From positions 1-9,320 of the forward strand of contig WJIN01000447.1 in NCBI GenBank assembly GCA_014730295.1: a stretch of DNA of 9,320 nucleotides, given 5' to 3'. Numbering within the stretch: the first letter of the stretch is position 1; each line of letters opens with the position of its first letter. The DNA is from Promethearchaeota archaeon. GTDB taxonomy: Archaea > Asgardarchaeota > Lokiarchaeia > Sigynarchaeales > SOKP01. A program made the position numbers and the translations under genes. The notes beneath the pieces were generated by a model. It saw only the letters and a program-made list of their open reading frames with translations, did no database searches and was not told where the DNA came from. Below are positions 1 to 5,648 of the stretch, one piece after another.

Positions 1-395
1 GACATATTGCTCGGCATAGAAGTAGTAATATGTTTGCGATTGCATAATTCCAGGAATTTATAAATATCCGTGTTCAATAATGGTTCTCCCAGTCCATTTA
101 GTGTAATATATAAAGGATTTATACTCTCTACCATGTGTTTAAATGTTTTATAGGAAATAATATTGTCTAAAGTCCTAATTTTTTGGAGATTGTGTCTGTC
201 ACACATAATACAATCGAAATTGCATCGGTCAGTAATTTCAATTTGAAGTCTGATGGGTCCATCCTCTGAGGCGATGGGAGTTCCTAATATTGAATAAAAT
301 AAAACACTGAATGCTTTTTTAATTTTAAATAAAGAGGTGAACTGGTTATTTCCAAAAATTAGTAATAAATCTTGAAGACGTCGTTTTAGTTCCAT
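1..395 (-). CDS. Radical SAM domain protein, N-terminal 131 residues (cut by window edge)
   Basis: The minus-strand frame is open from an ATG at 395 to the window edge, so the C-terminal part is missing. The visible protein carries the radical SAM iron-sulfur motif CxxxCxxC as CNFDCIMC (C58, C62, C65), preceded by the typical strand IRLQIEITDRC. About 35 residues later comes LNGLGEPLLN (99-108), the usual GxGEP segment that helps bind S-adenosylmethionine. The family generates a 5'-deoxyadenosyl radical from SAM; the substrate cannot be named because the C-terminal part, which might hold a SPASM domain, is outside the window. Roughly 48 residues precede the core, including a hydrophobic or amphipathic stretch (about 28-40). 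The ATG was chosen because an in-frame TAA lies a short way upstream, no other start intervenes, and an AAGGAAG purine run sits about 10 nt ahead. The gene lies downstream of Sec61 beta on the same strand, about 100 bp away. Confidence 0.9.
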   Translation of the reverse strand, partial: MELKRRLQDLLLIFGNNQFTSLFKIKKAFSVLFYSILGTPIASEDGPIRLQIEITDRCNFDCIMCDRHNLQKIRTLDNIISYKTFKHMVESINPLYITLNGLGEPLLNTDIYKFLELCNRKHITTSMPSNM

Positions 396-424
396 AAGTC
401 TTTTCTTCCTTATTAAACCGTGTT

Positions 425-434
425 CTTATAAATA
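425..434 (-). promoter_or_regulatory. Possible TATA box for the radical SAM gene
   Basis: Read on the minus strand this is TATTTATAAG, close to the archaeal TATA consensus, 30-39 bp ahead of the ATG at 395. That spacing would give a short leader that still includes the AAGGAAG purine run. The surrounding DNA is very AT-rich, so a chance match is quite possible. Confidence 0.35.
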
Positions 435-496
435 ATTAATTTTTAATCTTCCCAAAACATAATAAAAATATAAAAGATTACGCTTTAAAATTTTCT

Positions 497-706
497 TTAA
501 GCAGGAGAGAATAGCCAAGTAAAAACACCGAGATGAGCTAATATAACCACTGCTATAAGTGCTACGGCAAAAAGCGCAGTTGCTACGGGGCTAACTTTAA
601 TGCCTATAGAAGAATCTTCAAAGAATCTCATAAGTCCCGCTCCACCCATAGGCATCGGTGCTGATCCCGATCTTCTTTTCTTTCTCCTCGATTGGCGCTT
701 CGACAT
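497..706 (-). CDS. Protein translocase subunit Sec61 beta (SecG/SecBeta type)
   Basis: This 69-residue protein matches the archaeal Sec61 beta family in length and layout. The cytosolic N-terminus is very basic (SKRQSRRKKRRSG). A Gly/Met/Pro-rich linker and the family motif GLMRFFED (24-31) follow, then SSIGIKVSP and one transmembrane helix (about 42-60). It is a tail-anchored subunit of the SecYEG/Sec61 channel that moves proteins across or into the cytoplasmic membrane. The ATG at 706 is the only sensible start, since the basic N-terminus begins directly after it. No Shine-Dalgarno is visible, as expected for a leaderless or short-leader archaeal mRNA. The gene is divergent from the MazG gene and lies in the same neighbourhood as a ribophorin I homologue, its functional partner in eukaryotes. 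There is no good alternative identity. Confidence 0.92.
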   Translation of the reverse strand: MSKRQSRRKKRRSGSAPMPMGGAGLMRFFEDSSIGIKVSPVATALFAVALIAVVILAHLGVFTWLFSPA

Positions 707-730
707 CGTTTATTTAAAGGTTTTTAATTG

Positions 731-740
731 TATAATAAAT
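731..740 (-). promoter_or_regulatory. Possible TATA box for the Sec61 beta gene
   Basis: On the minus strand this reads ATTTATTATA, 25-34 bp ahead of the Sec61 beta ATG at 706. This is about the distance expected if transcription starts at or next to the start codon, which would fit the absence of a Shine-Dalgarno. The base composition is AT-rich, so the call is tentative. Confidence 0.35.
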
Positions 741-796
741 ATAATCATCTAAAACTAAAAAACTATTTCTCTCTAATAAAGATGATTCACTATACC

Positions 797-805
797 TTAT
801 AAAAG
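797..805 (+). promoter_or_regulatory. Possible TATA box for the MazG-like gene
   Basis: TTATAAAAG lies in the 154-bp spacer between the divergent Sec61 beta and MazG genes, about 56-64 bp ahead of the ATG at 861. It would predict a start of transcription near 822-828 and a leader of about 35 nt. It is less AT-biased than its surroundings, preceded by ACC, but remains a pattern match only. Confidence 0.35.
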
Positions 806-860
806 ATATTTTAGGCTATATGCATTTTATTTTACTAAAATAGAGGTTGTTAACATTTCA

Positions 861-1154
861 ATGAAAATTAAAGAATTCCAAGATCTCATGCGTGAGCTTT
901 ATTATCACCAAGATTCCAAGAGGGGTCTTAACAAAACTTTTTTTTGGCTAATAGAAGAAGTGGGGGAATTTTCCAGCGCTCTGAAAGCGAAAGAATTAGA
1001 TAAGAAGAATATTGGAGAAGAAATGGCAGATATCGTAGCATGGATATGTTCACTAGCAAATTTGTTGGATATAGATATTCAATCTGCTTTACTTCAGAAG
1101 TATCCAAAGAAATGCCCAAAATGCAGGAAAAATCCATGCGTATGTGGCATTTAG
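861..1154 (+). CDS. MazG-like nucleotide pyrophosphohydrolase with Cys-rich tail
   Basis: This 97-residue protein fits the all-alpha NTP pyrophosphohydrolase (MazG/dUTPase-2) superfamily, which hydrolyses (d)NTPs to monophosphate and pyrophosphate and often clears non-canonical nucleotides. The magnesium-binding signature is complete: EEVGEF (32-37) in the first helix pair and EEMADIVAW (53-61) in the second, giving the ExxE and ExxD acidic residues. It is a single-domain short form. The C-terminus adds CPKCRKNPCVC (85-95), four cysteines spaced like a small zinc-binding knuckle. The start ATG is followed at once by a typical first helix (MKIKEFQDLMREL), and no Shine-Dalgarno is visible. An 89-bp gap separates it from the ribophorin I homologue, and it has no evident functional link to that gene. 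The nucleotide substrate cannot be told from sequence. Confidence 0.85.
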   Translation: MKIKEFQDLMRELYYHQDSKRGLNKTFFWLIEEVGEFSSALKAKELDKKNIGEEMADIVAWICSLANLLDIDIQSALLQKYPKKCPKCRKNPCVCGI

Positions 1155-1160
1155 TTATTA

Positions 1161-1170
1161 AAAATTTATA
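1161..1170 (+). promoter_or_regulatory. Possible TATA box for the ribophorin I / Trm112 unit
   Basis: The stretch AAATTTATAC lies directly after the MazG stop codon and about 75 bp ahead of the ribophorin I ATG. It is the best TATA-like match in this 89-bp spacer, but other AT-rich runs there could serve instead. The long leader it implies lowers confidence. Confidence 0.25.
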
Positions 1171-1243
1171 CTTTCAATCAGATTTTTTAAGAAAATAAAC
1201 CTTAATAAATTTCTAAAATTGATAATATTAATTTAAGTAGTTA

Positions 1244-3106
1244 ATGAAGAACGAAAAATTAGTGCCAATGCCAAATAAAAAGAAAATTTATTTGCTACTA
1301 TCGATTTTGATCACAACTTTTATTCTAAGTTCTGTGATTCCAAGATCACTGAATAAAGCCTCTCCGTACTCCGTTTATGATGAACCACCACACCTTTCTG
1401 CCAATTTAGAGGGGGCATCTGATGTTATTATCACCAATATCAATCGAACTATTAGCATAAACGGTTATGGTTTAGTCAATATTGAGGATAATCTTACAAT
1501 TAGAAATGATTTTGAAAACCCCATATCATCAATTCTTATAGGGGTTCCCACAGGAATTTTAGAAGATTTAATATATTTTAAAGCAAAAGGAAGTGGGGGA
1601 AATACATTGCTAGCCGAGGATACTGGATTAATAATGGATACAGATAAAAACATGATAGAAATATATTTCGATTCTTCTCTATTGCCCGGACAGAGAAAAA
1701 CTATACTCTTTACCCAATCCTATAAGGATCTACTCACGTATGAACCATCGGGGTCTCAACAGAAAATTTCTTATAGCGGACTTATTTATCCTTCCATACC
1801 GTATAAGGGACAAGGAAGTATTATTACTGTAATAGAATTACCTATTGGTGCTGGGAGTATTGAAAATGATTGGGGCACTACACAAGCTAATCGTATCACT
1901 TTTGCACTAGAAGATTTGCCCCAAACATACATAGAACCATTTTTAGAAAATTTAGGTGATAATAAAACCGTAGATATTTCGATGGCACATTCTTCAATCA
2001 CAAATTTGGAAATTCAAGAATCCACAAGAAAAATAACTATTTCACCGTGGGGGGCGATTAGGGTGGAGGAAAATATACGTATTAAAAATCTTGGCTCGAT
2101 CTCAATTCAGAGATTTAATCTTAGAATTCCTGATCCTGCAATAAATGTGGAAACAACTGATAATTTAGGAAATATTGAAGGAACCACGGTAACCGATTTG
2201 CCAAACAATCCAAAATCGAAACAGGTTAATTTAGATCTCTCAAATAATCGAGTGGAGATGCAACCAAATTCAAGTTTCCAATTCACATTACGTTATCAGT
2301 TAAATTTAGGGATTTATCTTAGCATTGACTGGTTCAGACAATCCGTTCAGATAGATATGATAATGACGAATTTTGATTATCTTGTAAAAAATCAGCTCAC
2401 CCAGATAAGAATTGAAGGCTCTTTGAATATTGATCAAATCTCTGTTCCTCCAGATATATATGATGAAACGATCAATTCGCAAATTCTCATTTTTGAATCT
2501 GATTATGTGAGTAATCTCGAAGAATGGGATATTTTGCTCACCTATACAATTGATATCTTTGAAATGTTGACGCGACCGATAATTCTTCTTTTAGTAATTG
2601 CAGGTGCTTGCTCGACTCTTATTATTATAATTAAGAAGAGAAAGGAACTGGGGATATTACCGAAAATAGAGAAAGAACAACTACCCTTGAGAGAAATTAG
2701 AGAATTCTGTTCTCTTTATGAGCAGAAGAATGCGCTAACATTAGAAATTCGGCAAGCAGAGGAAGAATTAAAAAGACGCAAACTCACAAAGAAACAATAT
2801 CGTAATCTTGTCGATAAAAATGAATCAAGAATAAAACAGATTGACGATGAGATCAAACCATTTAAGAAGGATTTAATGGAAGCCAGTCAAACTTTTGAAA
2901 ATATTGTGCAAAAACTCGATGTATTAGAAGCTGAACGTCAGACTGTTGAAGATGGATTGAAATTACTTGAATCGAGATACCGGAAAGGTAAATTGCCTTC
3001 TAGATCCGCTTATGTAAAACTAACAAACGACTTTCTAAAAAGGAGAAAAAAGATCGATAGAACAATAAGTCGCTTTATTCAACAATTACGTTCATATTTA
3101 CTCTAA
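1244..3106 (+). CDS. Ribophorin I (OST1) homologue, oligosaccharyltransferase-associated membrane protein
   Basis: This 620-residue protein has the layout of ribophorin I, an accessory subunit of the oligosaccharyltransferase that moves lipid-linked glycans onto Asn residues. In order there are: an N-terminal hydrophobic signal or anchor (about 14-33); two related extracytoplasmic beta-rich modules (about 62-240 and 250-435); one transmembrane helix (about 444-464) followed by KKRK; and a charged helical/coiled-coil cytosolic tail (about 475-620). The modules begin alike, with INRTISINGYGLVNIEDNL (66-84) and TRKITISPWGAIRVEENI (261-278). The WG-I-VEEN pattern recalls the matching segment of eukaryotic ribophorin I as I remember it. 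The tail segment GKLPSRSAYVKL (582-593) resembles the end of that protein too. Human RPN1 is about the same length. The gene probably shares a transcript with Trm112 (21-nt gap). The assignment is from motif memory, not a search. Confidence 0.8.
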   Translation: MKNEKLVPMPNKKKIYLLLSILITTFILSSVIPRSLNKASPYSVYDEPPHLSANLEGASDVIITNINRTISINGYGLVNIEDNLTIRNDFENPISSILIGVPTGILEDLIYFKAKGSGGNTLLAEDTGLIMDTDKNMIEIYFDSSLLPGQRKTILFTQSYKDLLTYEPSGSQQKISYSGLIYPSIPYKGQGSIITVIELPIGAGSIENDWGTTQANRITFALEDLPQTYIEPFLENLGDNKTVDISMAHSSITNLEIQESTRKITISPWGAIRVEENIRIKNLGSISIQRFNLRIPDPAINVETTDNLGNIEGTTVTDLPNNPKSKQVNLDLSNNRVEMQPNSSFQFTLRYQLNLGIYLSIDWFRQSVQIDMIMTNFDYLVKNQLTQIRIEGSLNIDQISVPPDIYDETINSQILIFESDYVSNLEEWDILLTYTIDIFEMLTRPIILLLVIAGACSTLIIIIKKRKELGILPKIEKEQLPLREIREFCSLYEQKNALTLEIRQAEEELKRRKLTKKQYRNLVDKNESRIKQIDDEIKPFKKDLMEASQTFENIVQKLDVLEAERQTVEDGLKLLESRYRKGKLPSRSAYVKLTNDFLKRRKKIDRTISRFIQQLRSYLL

Positions 3107-3114
3107 TATTAATT

Positions 3115-3118
3115 GGAG
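3115..3118 (+). promoter_or_regulatory. Shine-Dalgarno site that decides the Trm112 start
   Basis: GGAG lies 9 nt ahead of the ATG at 3128 and inside the 21-nt gap after the ribophorin I stop. It supports ATG 3128 over TTG 3113, because a TTG start would place this site inside the coding sequence. Internal genes of archaeal operons often keep such sites when first genes lack them. Confidence 0.55.
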
Positions 3119-3127
3119 TTTTTGATA

Positions 3128-3757
3128 ATGAAACTATGGTTATTTGATATCTTGGCTTGTCCAATATGTAAGCACTTTCCACTAAAACTTTTTATTTTTG
3201 CGTATCAAACAGAAGAACAGAGATTCGATTCATACCTGAAAACTTATCAAGAAAAAAATAAAAATGATTTTAATAAGCAAGAGCGAATTGAAATCATTTA
3301 CGACGATAAAGACCAACCTCTAATAAAGGATGAAATTGTAATTGAACCAAATCCGCTTGAGGAATATTTAGATACCATACTTTCTAGTATTGAAGAATTA
3401 GATCATATCGAAGATCTTAGCCCCTCTGAAGCAAGCAAAAAATGCTTAACTCTTGCCAAAGAATCCATTTATAATTCTCTAAAAAGCTTTGCCCAAAATC
3501 CAGATCCAAAGAAGTTAAAAAACCAACTCCGGGAGCTATTCTTTCTTAATGAATTGAAAATTGATGCGGAAATTGATTCTGGTCTCTTATTTTGTGAATC
3601 GTGTAAGCGGTGGTACCCAATTATCGATACCATACCTCGCATGCTTCCCGATGAGTATAGAGATAAAAAATCCGAGCTTGAATTCCTAGAGAGCAAAAAG
3701 AATTTATTGGATGAAAAATTTTTTTCTTTAGATTTAAAACCATTTAATCTACAATAA
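3128..3757 (+). CDS. Trm112-like zinc protein with large helical insertion
   Basis: This 209-residue protein starts MKLWLFDILACPIC, the typical Trm112p opening, with Cys11 and Cys14. The second half of the zinc site is CESC (Cys156, Cys159), followed by the hallmark KRWYPIIDTIPRMLPDEY (160-177). Trm112 proteins act as stabilising partners of class I methyltransferases that modify tRNA, rRNA and release factors. Simple bacterial and archaeal members have about 60 residues; here about 140 mostly acidic, helical residues lie between the two Cys pairs, larger than the insertion in eukaryotic Trm112. The ATG at 3128 is preferred over an upstream TTG at 3113, because the family begins at MKLW and the GGAG at 3115-3118 sits at a workable distance for that ATG. 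The gene follows ribophorin I by 21 nt, implying co-transcription. Which methyltransferase it serves is unknown. Confidence 0.85.
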   Translation: MKLWLFDILACPICKHFPLKLFIFAYQTEEQRFDSYLKTYQEKNKNDFNKQERIEIIYDDKDQPLIKDEIVIEPNPLEEYLDTILSSIEELDHIEDLSPSEASKKCLTLAKESIYNSLKSFAQNPDPKKLKNQLRELFFLNELKIDAEIDSGLLFCESCKRWYPIIDTIPRMLPDEYRDKKSELEFLESKKNLLDEKFFSLDLKPFNLQ

Positions 3758-3780
3758 ATTTTTAAATTGTAGTTTATTGT
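3749..3780 (+). terminator. Two overlapping hairpins across the Trm112 stop codon
   Basis: CTACAAT (3749-3755) is an exact inverted match of ATTGTAG (3766-3772), with a 10-nt loop. ACAATAAA (3751-3758) is an exact inverted match of TTTATTGT (3773-3780). The two stems share bases and cannot form together. They cover the TAA stop at 3755-3757 and end about 30 nt before the tRNA. They might serve in termination, mRNA end processing or separation from the tRNA. There is no clear poly-T run directly after them, and both stems are AT-rich, so a functional role is uncertain. Confidence 0.35.
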
Positions 3781-3811
3781 AATATCATAAAATTATTATA
3801 TAGATATCTAC

Positions 3812-3913
3812 AGCCCGGTGGTGTAGAACGATATATACTTCTATATCGTGCACAACGGCCAAGCATCCGGGGCTTTGAACCCTGTGACCACAGTTCGAAT
3901 CTGTGCCGGGCTA
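3812..3913 (+). tRNA. tRNA-Gln (anticodon TTG) with intron in the D-loop
   Basis: The acceptor stem AGCCCGG (3812-3818) pairs fully with CCGGGCT (3906-3912), and A3913 is the discriminator; no CCA is encoded. The D stem is GTGT (3821-3824) with GCAT (3863-3866). The anticodon arm is CGGGG (3868-3872), loop CTTTGAA and CCCTG (3880-3884), with anticodon TTG at 3875-3877. The T arm is CACAG, loop TTCGAAT and CTGTG (3889-3905). The D-loop region is far too long unless 3827-3855 is removed; splicing gives a D-loop of AG-CGG-CCAA with the usual G18 G19 and a mature length of 73 nt before CCA addition. T-rich runs follow at 3921-3925 and 3951-3958. Confidence 0.93.
3827..3855 (+). other. 29-nt tRNA intron with bulge-helix-bulge splice motif
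   Basis: The intron core is an 8-bp hairpin, ACGATATA (3828-3835) with TATATCGT (3842-3849), around a six-base loop. Just outside, exon GTGT (3821-3824) pairs with intron GCAC (3850-3853), which forms the four-base-pair central helix. The two flanking three-base bulges are AGA (3825-3827) and AAC (3854-3856). Archaeal splicing endonuclease cuts after the second bulge base, giving AG|A and AA|C, so the intron is 3827-3855 and the exons join as ...AG+CGG.... The outer helix is weak (mismatch, then G-T and G-C pairs), so this is a relaxed motif. The intron's GCAC mimics the 3' D-stem strand GCAT. Confidence 0.85.
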
Positions 3914-3920
3914 TCCTCTC

Positions 3921-3958
3921 TTTTTAAAATTTTTAATTTATCTACCTAAGTTTTTTTT
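3921..3958 (+). terminator. T-rich termination region after tRNA-Gln
   Basis: A run of five T (3921-3925), four more T-rich clusters and a run of eight T (3951-3958) start within 8 nt of the tRNA 3' end. Oligo-T on the non-template strand is the usual intrinsic termination signal of archaeal RNA polymerase, so this is a likely tRNA terminator. No hairpin is needed. Confidence 0.5.
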
Positions 3959-4170
3959 ATAGGCACTTCACATTCATAGGAGATTGTAGCAATTGGTTAA
4001 ATAATTAGAACTATTTTATTAAAATTTCTCAAAACCATCAATAAACGATGAAAAACATATCTTTAAATAGAAATCTAAGGAAAGGAATCGAATTTCTCTT
4101 AATTCTACGGGATGATATAAGTATGATTGCTAGGATTTTTTTTCCTTATATTCCGAATCTGAGTTCATTA

Positions 4171-4315
4171 AGGCTATTTTTCTTCAAGCATTTTTCTAAG
4201 GTCTTAGTGAAAATCTAGTTGGTTTCATTATTTATGTGAACAATACAAAATTCAAATGGAAAAAAATCAAGAAAATACAACTATTAAAGTTGTAAGAAGA
4301 TATAGGCTATTTTTC
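4171..4315 (+). repeat. Pair of 12-bp direct repeats, AGGCTATTTTTC
   Basis: Two exact copies, at 4171-4182 and 4304-4315, lie 133 bp apart in the non-coding spacer. The unit is short but contains the GC-bearing word AGGCTA in an otherwise AT-rich tract. No third full copy was seen in the spacer. Function is unknown, and chance is possible. Confidence 0.3.
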
Positions 4316-4499
4316 AGAGCAAAATGATAATCCCAAGATTTATTGAGCGCCTTGGCAAACTTTTATACCTACTATTCTATATTTGAAAGATGATCCAATA
4401 CTCTAAATATCCAGCTAATTAATTGTTCCTCCCATAGTTTAAATGCTAAATTTTAATATGAGAAATAACTATTAAATTCAAAGCACATATTTTTATAAA

Positions 4500-5594
4500 A
4501 TGAGTCTTTCGGGAAGGAATATCTGGATTGATATTGAGCAGCCAAAAGCAGCAATTATGTTTAACTCTCTTATAAAACAATTCCAAGAGGATGGTGTTAA
4601 CTTATTAATTACTGCAAGAGATTACGACTCAACTTTTCAAATATTAGACGATCATGATGTTGATTATATTAAAGTGGGGAAACATGGAGGAGCGAGCTTA
4701 GAAGAGAAATTAAAGACTCATATAAAAAGATTAAAAGAGCTTTTTTCTCATATTGTTAAGTTTAATCCAGATTATCTAGTAAACTTTATTTCTGTGGAAG
4801 CTATTAGAATTGCATATGGACTCCAGATTCCATCAATCGGGTTTAACGATGAGCCGAGAAATGAGCCCGTGTGTAAATTGATTTTTCCATTTATAGACAA
4901 ACTTATTACCCCCAAATGTATTCCAAAGGAATCCTATATAGAATTATACGCTGATCCTAAGAAAATAATTCGATACAATGGAATTGATGAGATTGGATGG
5001 TTATCAGGATTCAAACCTGACTCATCTATTTTAGCGGATTACGACTTACATAAGGGAAACTATGTGATTATGCGAAGTGAACCTTCGGCGGCATGCTATT
5101 TTATAAACAAATTAAAACCCGATGAGACGATGCTTAGCGAAATCTTTCCCCCGATATATAAAGAATTTCCCAATCATAAATATTTTCTACTGGCACGAAG
5201 CCGTAATCAAGAAGAATTTTTACGGAAAACCCTGAAGAAATATGAACCTAATCCCAATTTGATAATAACTCGTTATTTACCCAATCTGGACGATTTTTGT
5301 TTTTATAGTGGATTAGTTATTAGCGGGGGAGGAACTATCGTAAGAGAATCAAGTCTCTTGAGCGTACCTAGTATAGAATTTTTCCCTGGTCCGACGGCAC
5401 CACAAGAAATGTTTTTAAGGAATAATGGTTTTCCTTTAGAGCACATTGAAGAATTAGATAGAATTATTGACAGATCTATCCATGTACTTAATCAAGGATT
5501 CGATAATGGCAGGATTAAGTCTTTTAAAAAAAAAATCAATCAATTTGAAAATCCCGTGAAGATTTGCTATAATTATGTGCGGATTCACATTTAA
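4500..5594 (+). CDS. DUF354 family protein, GT-B fold (UDP-sugar glycosyltransferase/epimerase-like)
   Basis: This 364-residue protein shows the DUF354 opening: IWIDIEQPKAAIMFNSLI (8-25) and LITARDYDSTFQILD (36-50), then GKHGGASLEEKL (60-71). The C-terminal half has the nucleotide-sugar-binding type segment ISGGGTIVRESSLLSVPSI (274-292) followed by FFPGP, as in UDP-GlcNAc 2-epimerase and MurG/Alg13-14-type GT-B enzymes. No signal peptide or transmembrane helix is evident, so it is probably cytosolic or peripheral. The actual reaction of DUF354 proteins is not settled to my knowledge. It lies 54 bp upstream of an Alg7-type transferase, so a role in adding or making a sugar of a polyprenyl-linked glycan is a reasonable inference. 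The ATG lies just ahead of the first beta strand, and no Shine-Dalgarno is visible. Confidence is high for the family and low for the substrate. Confidence 0.85.
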   Translation: MSLSGRNIWIDIEQPKAAIMFNSLIKQFQEDGVNLLITARDYDSTFQILDDHDVDYIKVGKHGGASLEEKLKTHIKRLKELFSHIVKFNPDYLVNFISVEAIRIAYGLQIPSIGFNDEPRNEPVCKLIFPFIDKLITPKCIPKESYIELYADPKKIIRYNGIDEIGWLSGFKPDSSILADYDLHKGNYVIMRSEPSAACYFINKLKPDETMLSEIFPPIYKEFPNHKYFLLARSRNQEEFLRKTLKKYEPNPNLIITRYLPNLDDFCFYSGLVISGGGTIVRESSLLSVPSIEFFPGPTAPQEMFLRNNGFPLEHIEELDRIIDRSIHVLNQGFDNGRIKSFKKKINQFENPVKICYNYVRIHI

Positions 5595-5601
5595 AAATAC
5601 A

Positions 5602-5613
5602 TTTTATAATATA
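5602..5613 (+). promoter_or_regulatory. Possible TATA box for the Alg7-like gene
   Basis: TTTTATAATATA lies directly after the DUF354 stop codon, 36-47 bp ahead of the ATG at 5649. That would give a transcription start near 5636 and a short leader, so the transferase may have its own promoter rather than relying on DUF354 read-through. The gap is only 54 bp and AT-rich, so this is tentative. Confidence 0.35.
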
Positions 5614-5648
5614 CCAATATTAAACAAAAATTACTTAATACTCATATA

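Larger units (their letters stand above)
3914..4499. other. 586-bp spacer without a recognisable gene
   Basis: Reading the plus-strand frames gives only very short open stretches (for example 31 codons from ATG 4123 and 20 codons from ATG 4324), with no recognisable family and no ribosome binding site. The minus strand was not translated in full, but nothing long stands out there. The region contains the tRNA terminator T-runs, a 12-bp direct repeat AGGCTATTTTTC (4171-4182 and 4304-4315), and a small inverted repeat ACAACT/AGTTGT (4277-4293). It presumably ends with the promoter of the DUF354 gene. It is the longest non-coding stretch in the window and could hold an unrecognised small RNA or a decayed gene. 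Confidence 0.55.

Noticed and set aside
928..1137. Minus-strand ORF of 69 codons opposite the MazG gene
   Set aside because: It lies inside a well-supported gene on the other strand and shows no family features.
1465..2001. Minus-strand ORFs at 1465-1653 and 1786-2001
   Set aside because: Both are shadows of the ribophorin I homologue, whose domain layout is clear in the plus frame.
3113..3127. TTG at 3113 as the Trm112 start
   Set aside because: It would add five residues not seen in the family and would bury the GGAG that fits ATG 3128.
3469..3696. Minus-strand ORF of 75 codons
   Set aside because: It overlaps the Trm112 gene completely, and the Ser-rich translation is typical of an antisense frame.
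3827..3855. The D-loop insertion as an extended D-arm, or the tRNA as a split or permuted gene
   Set aside because: Both halves lie in order on one strand and the splice motif restores a normal cloverleaf, so a simple intron explains it.
4123..4218. 31-codon ORF, and a 20-codon ORF at 4324, in the long spacer
   Set aside because: They are very short, Phe/Leu-rich as expected from T-rich DNA, without a ribosome binding site or recognisable similarity.
4277..4293. Inverted repeat ACAACT/AGTTGT as a possible regulator site or terminator
   Set aside because: A six-base stem is easily found by chance in this composition and there is no T-run behind it.
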